From an uncultured Xanthomonas sp. (lineage in GTDB: Bacteria > Pseudomonadota > Gammaproteobacteria > Xanthomonadales > Xanthomonadaceae): a DNA stretch of 25,445 nucleotides. Both the position numbers and the translations under genes were made by a program. The notes below the pieces were generated by a model, which saw only the letters and a list, made by a program, of their open reading frames with translations, ran no database searches and was not told where the DNA came from. The stretch is taken from NCBI GenBank assembly GCA_943912265.1, contig CALTTS010000026.1, positions 1 to 25,445 on the forward strand. Direction: 5' to 3'. Each line of letters opens with the position of its first letter. Position 1 is the first letter of the stretch. Shown piece by piece: positions 1 through 5,589 of this stretch.

Positions 1-2
1 GC

Positions 3-140
3 CGCCCGCGCCCGCGCCAGCCGCAGGGCGCGCGCGACGGACGTCCGCAGGCGCGTCCGGCCGGCGGCCGGGGCCCCGGCCAGCGCCCCGCCCAGCCGCG
101 CGGCGAACGCAGCGCCCCGCGCCGCGCCGGCGACCGCTGA
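3..140 (+). CDS. possible C-terminal tail of an unidentified Arg/Pro/Gly-rich protein (5' partial)
   Basis: One forward frame is open from the left edge to a TGA at 138-140 and encodes a tail made almost only of Arg, Pro, Gly, Ala and Gln. Such low-complexity basic tails occur at the C-termini of some RNA-binding proteins, for example RsuA/RluB-type pseudouridine synthases and DEAD-box helicases. No domain is visible, and in DNA this GC-rich an open frame of 45 codons can arise by chance. The body of the gene, if real, lies outside the window. Confidence 0.25.
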   Translation, partial: RPRPRQPQGARDGRPQARPAGGRGPGQRPAQPRGERSAPRRAGDR

Positions 141-149
141 GCGCCGACG

Positions 150-155
150 TAGAAT
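150..155 (+). promoter_or_regulatory. -10 element of queD, leaderless arrangement
   Basis: TAGAAT lies with exactly 6 nt between it and the queD ATG at 162. Transcription would start at or next to the A of the ATG, giving a leaderless mRNA. No Shine-Dalgarno sequence precedes the ATG, and the same geometry recurs upstream of the gene at 4371. Confidence 0.55.
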
Positions 156-161
156 CGCCGC

Positions 162-527
162 ATGGACATCTTCAAGGTCTTCACGCTGGAAGCCGCGCAC
201 CGGCTTCCGAACGTGCCGCCGGGCCACAAGTGCGCGCGGCTGCACGGGCATTCGTTCCGGGTCGAACTGCACGTGTCCGGCGAACCGGACCCGCACAGCG
301 GCTGGGTGATGGATTTCGGCGACATCAAGGCCGCCTTCCAGCCGCTGTACGAGCGGCTGGACCACCACTACCTCAACGAGATCGACGGCCTGGACAACCC
401 CACCAGCGAGCGCCTGGCCGCGTGGATCTGGGACCGGCTCAAGCCGGCCCTGCCGCTGCTCAGCGCGGTGGTGGTGCACGAGACCTGCACCTCGGGCTGC
501 CGCCACACCGGGCCGGCAGCCGCCTGA
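162..527 (+). CDS. queD: 6-carboxytetrahydropterin synthase (QueD / PTPS family)
   Basis: 121-residue protein of the 6-pyruvoyl-tetrahydropterin synthase family. QueD converts 7,8-dihydroneopterin triphosphate to 6-carboxytetrahydropterin, an early cytoplasmic step towards preQ0 and queuosine in tRNA. Visible zinc ligands are His13 and the HGH motif at 28-30. Cys24 (in HKCARLHGH) is the catalytic cysteine position, DHH at 67-69 supplies the acid/base pair, and Glu107 sits in the conserved C-terminal ETCTSGC motif. The length matches the short bacterial QueD form. The start is set by alignment of the N-terminus (MDIFKVFTLEAAH) and by a TAGAAT box 6 nt upstream; there is no Shine-Dalgarno. No other queuosine gene is in the window, so it appears to be transcribed alone. 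A plain PTPS paralogue is possible, but the cysteine spacing and ETCTSGC favour QueD. Confidence 0.88.
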   Translation: MDIFKVFTLEAAHRLPNVPPGHKCARLHGHSFRVELHVSGEPDPHSGWVMDFGDIKAAFQPLYERLDHHYLNEIDGLDNPTSERLAAWIWDRLKPALPLLSAVVVHETCTSGCRHTGPAAA

Positions 528-571
528 ATCCGGGCCGTGCCGCCGTTCGTCGGGTGGCACGCGCGGACCTG

Positions 572-600
572 TTGCATCGCAGCAAAAGTCCGCCTATGCT
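572..600 (+). promoter_or_regulatory. sigma70-type promoter for a candidate small RNA
   Basis: TTGCAT (572-577) and TATGCT (595-600) are separated by exactly 17 bp, the best-formed housekeeping promoter in the window. It lies after the queD stop and is followed by no protein start. A predicted start near 607 leads directly into the terminator at 690-726. Confidence 0.6.
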
Positions 601-606
601 CGGTTC

Positions 607-726
607 CACGGTCAAGGCAGTACCCACACGGGGCGCCCGGCCAGACAACTTCAAGCTTTTGCATGGGTCCCTCCCCCCGTGCAAACCCGGACCCGGCAGC
701 ATCCCTCCCGCTGCCGGGTCTTTTTT
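607..726 (+). ncRNA. candidate C-rich-loop small RNA (sX13-like architecture), about 120 nt
   Basis: The stretch from the predicted start (~607) to the end of the T-run (726) has no plausible ORF but a clear RNA layout. A hairpin at 658-685 (10 pairs, one G-U) exposes the 8-nt loop UCCCUCCC at 668-675. The terminator hairpin at 690-720 exposes AUCCCUCCC at 701-709, so the same 8-mer appears in both loops. Loops of this type can pair with GGGAGG-like ribosome-binding sites. From known biology, Xanthomonas sX13 is a ~115-nt RNA with C-rich loops, and C-rich-loop riboregulators occur in other phyla. Assignment to sX13 is by architecture only. The alternative is that the hairpins merely terminate queD, but the separate promoter argues for an independent RNA. 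Confidence 0.6.
690..726 (+). terminator. Rho-independent terminator of the candidate sRNA
   Basis: A perfect 11-bp stem (690-700 with 710-720, GACCCGGCAGC and its complement) closes a 9-nt loop and is followed at once by six T residues (721-726). The minus-strand reading has no T-run after the stem, so the terminator works rightward only and does not serve rmlD. Confidence 0.85.
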
Positions 727-797
727 ATGTGCGCGATCCATCGGCGCAACCCGGCATGAGGCCGAACGCCGGCGCACCCGCCGCTCCGGCCAGTGAT

Positions 798-1694
798 TCA
801 GGCGCGCATCGCGTCCAGCACGCCGCCGAGCGCGGCGCGCCAGTCGGGCAGGGCCACGCCGAAATCCGCGCGCAGTCGCGTCGTATCCAGGCAGGAATAG
901 GCCGGGCGCCGGGCCGGGGTCGGGTAGTCGGCCGTGGCGATCGGCTCGACCTCGGGCATCCGCGCCAGCAGGCCGCAGGCATGGGCGTCGGCGAAGATCG
1001 CCTCGGCAAAGCCGTGCCAGCTGGTGGCACCGGTCGCGGTCAGGTGCCAGATGCCGGACACGTCCACGGGGCGTGCCAGCACCTGCGCGGTGACGTCCGC
1101 GATCAGCGCGGCCGGCGTCGGCGTGCCGATCTGGTCGGCCACCACCCGCAGGCGCTCGCGTTCGGCGCCGAGCCGCAGCATCGTGCGCATGAAATTGTGG
1201 CCATGGCCGCCGTATACCCAGGCCGTGCGGAAAATCAGCTGGCGCCCGCCGGCCGCGGCCACCGCCTGCTCGCCGGCCCGTTTGCTGGCGCCGTACACGC
1301 CGAGCGGGGCAACCGGGTCGTCCTCGCGGTACGGGCGCGTTCCCTGGCCGTCGAACACGTAGTCGGTCGAATAATGGACGAACGGGATGCCGCGCGCGGC
1401 ACAGGCCCGGGCCAGGGCCTCCGGCGCCTCGGCATTGGCGCGGAAGGCCGCCGGCGCATCGGTCTCGGCCCTGTCCACGGCGGTGTAGGCCGCCGCATTG
1501 ACCACCGCGTCCGGCGCGATACGTTCCACCAGCGCCGGCAGCGTGTCCGGCGCATCGAAATCGGCCGCCTCGCAGGCCGAGCCGTCGGGCAAGCGGCCGC
1601 TGCGCGTGGTGGCCACCACGTCGCCGAGCGGCGCCAGTGCCCGTCGCAGTTCGCGCCCGACCTGGCCATTGCCGCCCAGCACGAGGACCCTCAT
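798..1694 (-). CDS. rmlD: dTDP-4-dehydrorhamnose reductase RmlD
   Basis: 298-residue short-chain dehydrogenase that reduces dTDP-4-dehydro-L-rhamnose to dTDP-L-rhamnose with NAD(P)H, the last step in making the rhamnosyl donor for LPS or exopolysaccharide. The N-terminal Rossmann motif GGNGQVG is at 7-13, STDYVFDG at 109-116, and the catalytic YxxxK is Tyr134/Lys138. The length is normal for the family. The ATG at 1692-1694 starts the protein with MRVLVLGGNGQVG and overlaps the rmlC stop by 4 nt (ATGA), so translation is probably coupled. An open extension to 1856 in the same frame lies inside rmlC and is rejected. It is the last gene of rmlBACD; no minus-strand terminator with a T-run was seen downstream. 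Confidence 0.95.
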   Translation of the reverse strand: MRVLVLGGNGQVGRELRRALAPLGDVVATTRSGRLPDGSACEAADFDAPDTLPALVERIAPDAVVNAAAYTAVDRAETDAPAAFRANAEAPEALARACAARGIPFVHYSTDYVFDGQGTRPYREDDPVAPLGVYGASKRAGEQAVAAAGGRQLIFRTAWVYGGHGHNFMRTMLRLGAERERLRVVADQIGTPTPAALIADVTAQVLARPVDVSGIWHLTATGATSWHGFAEAIFADAHACGLLARMPEVEPIATADYPTPARRPAYSCLDTTRLRADFGVALPDWRAALGGVLDAMRA

Positions 1695-2251
1695 GCCGGA
1701 AACACCGGCAGGCGGTCTTCGGCCACCTCGGCCAGGAGCGGCGCCCGGGTGTCCTTGTCCGACAGCAGCGGCTCGGCCACCGGCCAGTCCACGCCGATGG
1801 CCGGGTCGTCCCAGCGCACGCCGGCATCGGCCGCCTTGTCGTACACGGCCGTGCACATGTAGCTGAACACCGCACGCTCGGACAGCACCGCGAACCCGTG
1901 CGCGAAACCTTCCGGGATCCAGAACTGGCGCTTGTTCTCCCCGCTCAGCACCACGGCCGTCCAGCGGCCGAAGTGCGGCGAACCGCGGCGGATGTCCACC
2001 GCCACATCAAAGACCTCGCCCTCCAGCACGCTGACCAGCTTGCCCTGCGGGTTGGGCCACTGGTAATGCAGGCCGCGCAGCACGCCCCGGGACGAGGACG
2101 ACACGTTGCTCTGCACGAACCGCGTCGGCAGGCCCGGATGCTCGCCGAAGCGCGCCGCGTTCCAGGTCTCCATGAAGAAGCCGCGCGCATCGCCGAACAC
2201 CGCCGGCTCGATCGCCACGCAGCCCGGCAGGGATGTCTCGATCAGCTTCAT
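1691..2251 (-). CDS. rmlC: dTDP-4-dehydrorhamnose 3,5-epimerase RmlC
   Basis: 186-residue cupin-fold epimerase that inverts C3 and C5 of dTDP-4-keto-6-deoxyglucose, the third step of dTDP-L-rhamnose synthesis in the cytoplasm. Family signatures are DARGFFMETW near residue 21, RGVLRGLHYQ ending near 64 with His62 as the expected catalytic base, GEVFDVAVDIRRGSP, and the FWIPEGFAHGF stretch. The length is as expected. The start ATG (2249-2251) overlaps the rmlA stop by 4 nt (ATGA), and the rmlC stop overlaps the rmlD start in the same way. The three downstream genes of the operon are therefore joined by tight overlaps that suggest matched expression. Confidence 0.96.
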   Translation of the reverse strand: MKLIETSLPGCVAIEPAVFGDARGFFMETWNAARFGEHPGLPTRFVQSNVSSSSRGVLRGLHYQWPNPQGKLVSVLEGEVFDVAVDIRRGSPHFGRWTAVVLSGENKRQFWIPEGFAHGFAVLSERAVFSYMCTAVYDKAADAGVRWDDPAIGVDWPVAEPLLSDKDTRAPLLAEVAEDRLPVFPA

Positions 2252-3135
2252 CGCACCACGCCTCGTTTTGCCAGTTTGAGCAGGTATTGGCCGTAGCCGT
2301 TCTTTGCCAGGGGCGCGGCCAGACGCTCCAGCTGTTCCGCATCGACCCAGCCATTGACGAAGGCGATTTCCTCCGGACAGCAGACCTGCAGGCCCTGGCG
2401 CTGCTGGATCGTGCCGATGAAGTTGGAGGCCTCCAGCAGCGACTCGTGGGTGCCCGTGTCCAGCCAGGCGTAGCCGCGGCCGAGGGTCTCCAGGTACAGA
2501 GCACCTTGTTCGAGGTAGCGCCGGTTCAGGTCGGTGATTTCCAGCTCGCCGCGCGGCGAGGGCTTCAGCTCGGCGGCATGCGCGCTGGCATGGCCGTCGT
2601 AGAAATACAGCCCGGTCACCGCGTAGTTCGAACGCGGCCGTGCCGGCTTTTCCTCGATGCCGACCACCTTGCCGGAGGCGTCGAACTCGACCACGCCGTA
2701 CCGCTCCGGGTCGTTGACCCAGTAGCCGAACACGGTGGCGCCGTCGCGGCGCTCGTCGGCGCGCTTGAGCACGCCGGTCAGGCCGACGCCGTGGAAGATG
2801 TTGTCGCCCAGCACCAGGCAGCTGGGCTGGCCGGCGATGAAGTGGCGGCCGATCAGGTAGGCCTGCGCCAGGCCGTCCGGCGAGGGCTGCACCGCGTACT
2901 CGATGCGCATGCCCCACTGCGAACCATCGCCGAGCAGATGCCGGAACAAGGCCTGCTCGTGCGGGGTGTTGATGATCAACACCTCGCGGATGCCCGCCAG
3001 CATCAACACGCTGAGCGGGTAGTAGATCATCGGCTTGTCATAGACCGGCAACAGCTGCTTGCTGACGCCGCGGGTGATCGGATACAGCCGGGTGCCCGAG
3101 CCGCCGGCGAGGATGATGCCCTTGCGTGACGTCAT
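2248..3135 (-). CDS. rmlA: glucose-1-phosphate thymidylyltransferase RmlA
   Basis: 295-residue nucleotidyltransferase that makes dTDP-glucose from glucose-1-phosphate and dTTP, the first committed step to dTDP-L-rhamnose and usually the point of feedback inhibition by the end product. The nucleotide-binding motif GGSGTRLYP lies at 11-19, KQLLPVYDKPMIYYPL follows, and LGDNIFHG is the metal/substrate loop. The start at 3133-3135 (MTSRKGIILAGG) has a GGGAAG ribosome-binding site about 7 nt upstream. A 12-residue upstream extension in the same frame is rejected because it runs through that site. The gene is 61 nt downstream of rmlB and overlaps rmlC by 4 nt. Confidence 0.96.
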   Translation of the reverse strand: MTSRKGIILAGGSGTRLYPITRGVSKQLLPVYDKPMIYYPLSVLMLAGIREVLIINTPHEQALFRHLLGDGSQWGMRIEYAVQPSPDGLAQAYLIGRHFIAGQPSCLVLGDNIFHGVGLTGVLKRADERRDGATVFGYWVNDPERYGVVEFDASGKVVGIEEKPARPRSNYAVTGLYFYDGHASAHAAELKPSPRGELEITDLNRRYLEQGALYLETLGRGYAWLDTGTHESLLEASNFIGTIQQRQGLQVCCPEEIAFVNGWVDAEQLERLAAPLAKNGYGQYLLKLAKRGVVR

Positions 3136-3196
3136 GGTGCTTCTTCCCTGGAAAAATCCGCGCGCGGGCAAGCGGATCGTGGTGCGGAACCTGCGG

Positions 3197-4252
3197 TCAT
3201 GCCGCGGTGCCGATGCGCTCGAGCCGGTAGCTGCCGTCGAGCACCCGGTTCACCCAGTCCTGGTGTTGCAGGTACCAGTCCACGGTGGTGGCGATGCCCT
3301 GCTCGAAGGTGTGCTTCGGCTCCCAGCCCAGCGCGTTCTTGAGCTTGGAGGCATCGATGGCATAGCGGCGGTCGTGGCCGGGGCGGTCGGCGACGAAGCT
3401 GATCTGGCTGGCGCGCGGGCGGCCGTCCGCACGCGGGCGGCGCTGGTCGAGCAGCGCGCAGATGGTCTTCACCACCTCGATGTTTTCGCGCTCGGAATTG
3501 CCGCCGACGTTGTAGGTCTCGCCCGGCCGGCCCTTGGCCAGCACCGTGCGGATCGCCTCGCAGTGGTCGGCCACGAACAGCCAGTCGCGCACCTGCCGGC
3601 CGTCGCCATACACCGGCAGAGGCTCGCCGGCCAGCGCCTTGGCGATCACCAGCGGGATGAGTTTCTCGGGGAAATGGTACGGGCCGTAGTTGTTGGAGCA
3701 GTTGGTGGTCAGCGTCGGCAGGCCGTAGGTGTGGTGGAACGCGCGCACCAGGTGGTCGGAGGCAGCCTTCGAGGCCGAATACGGCGAATTGGGCGCGTAC
3801 GGCGTGGTTTCGGTGAACCTGCCGGTGGCACCGAGGGTGCCGTAGACCTCGTCGGTGGACACGTGCAGGAAACGGAAGGCGTCCTTCGCCGCGCCTTCCA
3901 GGCCTTTCCAGTGGTCGCGCACCGCTTCGAGCAGGCCCAGCGTGCCGACCACGTTGGTCTGCACGAACGCGCCCGGCCCGTCGATCGAACGGTCCACATG
4001 GCTCTCGGCGGCGAAGTTGAGCACCGCATCGGGCCGGTGTTCGGCCAGCAGGCCGGCGACCAGCGCGCGGTCGCCGATGTCGCCGTGCACGAACACGTGC
4101 TGCGGGTTGCCTTCCAGCGAGGCCAGCGTGTCGAGGTTGCCGGCGTAGGTGAGCGCATCGAGGTTGACCACCTTCACCCCGCGCGCCACGGCCTCCAGCA
4201 CGAAATTGCCGCCGATGAAACCGGCTCCGCCGGTCACGAGCCATGTCGGCAT
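3197..4252 (-). CDS. rmlB: dTDP-glucose 4,6-dehydratase RmlB
   Basis: 351-residue extended short-chain dehydrogenase that converts dTDP-glucose to dTDP-4-keto-6-deoxyglucose using tightly bound NAD+, the second step of the rhamnose pathway. The Rossmann motif TGGAGFIGG is at 7-15, the catalytic Thr-Asp-Glu at 133-135, and the Tyr-x3-Lys pair at Tyr158/Lys162 in YSASK. The length is typical of RmlB. The ATG at 4250-4252 is preceded by AGGAG at 8 nt. It is the first gene of rmlBACD, whose order is that reported in Xanthomonas LPS regions. No glycosyltransferase or LPS gene is seen next to it here, so the cluster may be a stand-alone donor pathway. Confidence 0.96.
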   Translation of the reverse strand: MPTWLVTGGAGFIGGNFVLEAVARGVKVVNLDALTYAGNLDTLASLEGNPQHVFVHGDIGDRALVAGLLAEHRPDAVLNFAAESHVDRSIDGPGAFVQTNVVGTLGLLEAVRDHWKGLEGAAKDAFRFLHVSTDEVYGTLGATGRFTETTPYAPNSPYSASKAASDHLVRAFHHTYGLPTLTTNCSNNYGPYHFPEKLIPLVIAKALAGEPLPVYGDGRQVRDWLFVADHCEAIRTVLAKGRPGETYNVGGNSERENIEVVKTICALLDQRRPRADGRPRASQISFVADRPGHDRRYAIDASKLKNALGWEPKHTFEQGIATTVDWYLQHQDWVNRVLDGSYRLERIGTAA

Positions 4253-4323
4253 CGATGAATCTCCTGGGTCCGAGAGCGATTTTTATATTGTGCTCTATCC
4301 GTCGATTGCGGGCATCCGGCCCG

Positions 4324-4356
4324 CCGGTGCGGGGCTTCGGTCGTGCGCCGCACCGG
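4324..4356. repeat. 9-bp inverted repeat between rmlB and msrC
   Basis: CCGGTGCGG (4324-4332) and CCGCACCGG (4348-4356) are perfect reverse complements around a 15-nt spacer. The repeat surrounds the -35 position (4336-4341) of the rightward gene and also lies upstream of rmlB. It may be an operator or just a GC-rich hairpin; no regulator is indicated. Confidence 0.35.
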
Positions 4357-4364
4357 ACTAGAAT
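4336..4364 (+). promoter_or_regulatory. promoter of msrC, leaderless arrangement
   Basis: TAGAAT (4359-4364) lies with 6 nt between it and the ATG at 4371, the same geometry as upstream of queD. TTCGGT (4336-4341) is 17 bp further upstream as a weak -35. No Shine-Dalgarno precedes the ATG; only a C-run does. Confidence 0.5.
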
Positions 4365-4370
4365 CCCCCC

Positions 4371-4856
4371 ATGAGCTTTTCCTCCCTCCCGCTTTCCGGC
4401 GACAAGCCGGCGCAGTACGCGCAGTTGCTGGCCCAGGCGCAGGCGCTGGTCCACGGCGAGCGCGACCGCATCGCCAACGCCGCCAACCTGTCGGCACTGG
4501 TGTTCCATGCCTTGCCGGACCTGAACTGGGCCGGCTTCTACTTCTTCGACGGCCGCGAGCTGGTGGTCGGGCCGTTCCAGGGCTTGCCCGCCTGCGTGCG
4601 CATCCCGCTGGACAAGGGCGTGTGCGGCGCCGCCGCCAGCACGCGCGCCACCCAGCGCGTCGAGGACGTGCACGCCTTTCCCGGGCACATCGCCTGCGAT
4701 TCGGCCTCGCGCTCGGAGCTGGTGGCGCCGCTGGTGCACGACGGCGCGCTGGTCGGCGTATTCGATCTGGACAGCCCGCTGCCGGCGCGCTTCGACGAGG
4801 ACGACCAGCACGGGCTGGAAGCCATCGCCGCCACCTTCGTCGCTACGCTCGGATGA
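4371..4856 (+). CDS. msrC: GAF-domain free methionine-(R)-sulfoxide reductase
   Basis: 161-residue single-GAF protein of the YebR/fRMsr family, which reduces free L-methionine-(R)-sulfoxide using thioredoxin-type electrons. The family signature is clear: GPFQG-PACVRIP-KGVCG-A followed by QRVEDVHAFPGHIACDSAS. The three conserved cysteines are Cys75, Cys85 and Cys109, the catalytic and resolving set. The length matches the family. It acts in the cytoplasm in oxidative damage repair. The transcript is probably leaderless. Its stop overlaps the start of the TfoX-like gene by 4 nt (ATGA), which suggests co-translation. A role in an ordinary GAF signalling protein is unlikely because all three cysteines are present. 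Confidence 0.9.
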   Translation: MSFSSLPLSGDKPAQYAQLLAQAQALVHGERDRIANAANLSALVFHALPDLNWAGFYFFDGRELVVGPFQGLPACVRIPLDKGVCGAAASTRATQRVEDVHAFPGHIACDSASRSELVAPLVHDGALVGVFDLDSPLPARFDEDDQHGLEAIAATFVATLG

Positions 4857-5218
4857 GCGACAAGCTGCCCAATGTCGGGCCGAAATCGGCTGCGTGGCTG
4901 CGTCAGGTCGGCATCCGAACCCAGGCCGAGCTTGCCGAAGCCGGTGCAGTGACGGCCTTCGTGAAGATCCGCCGGGCCGGCTTCAGGCCCAGCCTCAACC
5001 TGCTGTATGCGCTGGAAGGCGCGCTGTCGGGCTGCCACTGGCAGCAGGTGCCGCCGGCCCGGCGCGAGCAGCTGAAGGCCGAGGCCGAAGCCGCCACCGC
5101 GCTGCTGCCGGGGCCGCGCGGCCGCCCCGCCGCCGCTCCGGTGACCACGCGCCACGCAGGAGACGACGCGGCCGACGACGACGCCGTCGCCGCCCCGCCG
5201 TCCGCCGACGCGGACTGA
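4853..5218 (+). CDS. TfoX C-terminal-domain protein
   Basis: 121-residue protein whose first ~85 residues match the C-terminal domain of TfoX/Sxy: LPNVGPKSAAWLRQVGI, a helix-hairpin-helix-like start, followed by the LLYALEGALSG helix. In gamma-proteobacteria TfoX/Sxy co-activates competence genes through an N-terminal plus a C-terminal domain. Here the N-terminal domain is absent, so a direct competence role is only inference. Residues ~88-121 form a low-complexity Ala/Asp/Pro acidic tail that is probably disordered. The ATG at 4853 overlaps the upstream stop (ATGA). A much longer reading of the same frame from 4343 runs inside the upstream gene and is rejected. No terminator was seen before the cobalamin riboswitch promoter at 5246. 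Confidence 0.75.
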   Translation: MSDKLPNVGPKSAAWLRQVGIRTQAELAEAGAVTAFVKIRRAGFRPSLNLLYALEGALSGCHWQQVPPARREQLKAEAEAATALLPGPRGRPAAAPVTTRHAGDDAADDDAVAAPPSADAD

Positions 5219-5245
5219 GCTCCGGCACCGCGCGGCCGCATCCCG

Positions 5246-5251
5246 TACAAT
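5246..5251 (+). promoter_or_regulatory. -10 element upstream of the cobalamin riboswitch
   Basis: TACAAT (5246-5251) is followed 10 nt later by the first conserved riboswitch bases, which puts the predicted start near 5258. No convincing -35 is seen at 17 bp. The match to the consensus and the position make it the likely promoter of the riboswitch-btuB transcript. Confidence 0.45.
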
Positions 5252-5261
5252 CGCCGCCGCT

Positions 5262-5470
5262 TCGAGGTGACCTGCCGACGGTTGGCGGGTTTGAACGGGA
5301 AGCCGGTGCGTCGATGCCCCCAGCGGGCGCGCGACCAGTCCGGCGCTGCCCCCGCAACGGTAGGCGGAACCGTGCCGCGACAACGGCCACTGTGCATCCA
5401 TCGCACGGGAAGGCGTCGCGGCCGGGCATGCATCGCATGTCCTTCCGCAAGCCCGGATACCGGCCCGGAG
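5262..5470 (+). ncRNA. adenosylcobalamin riboswitch upstream of the BtuB-like receptor
   Basis: The 371-nt leader between the TfoX-like gene and the receptor carries the conserved cobalamin-riboswitch blocks in order: GAACGGGAAGCCGGTGC near 5312, GCTGCCCCCGCAACGGTA near 5345, and the B12 box AAGCCCGGATACCGGCC at 5449-5465. The element is expected to bind adenosylcobalamin and lower expression of the outer-membrane transporter when B12 is plentiful. No U-tract terminator follows the B12 box, so control at ribosome access is more likely than transcription termination; this is inference. About 120 nt remain between the B12 box and the GGAG ribosome-binding site at 5580-5583, enough for an expression platform. 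Confidence 0.93.
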
Positions 5471-5589
5471 TTCCCCTGGTTGCGATGCGGAGGGCGTCGC
5501 GGCGCGATCGTGCGCGGCCTTCCTTCCGCGCGCACCGCGTCTTCTCCTCCGTTGCGTGGCCGGTTTTCCCGCTTCCGATGGAGTCCGCA

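Noticed and set aside
528..797. Small protein gene in the queD-rmlD gap
   Set aside because: Frames here are Arg/Pro-rich without a ribosome-binding site, and the region is better explained by the sRNA promoter and terminator.
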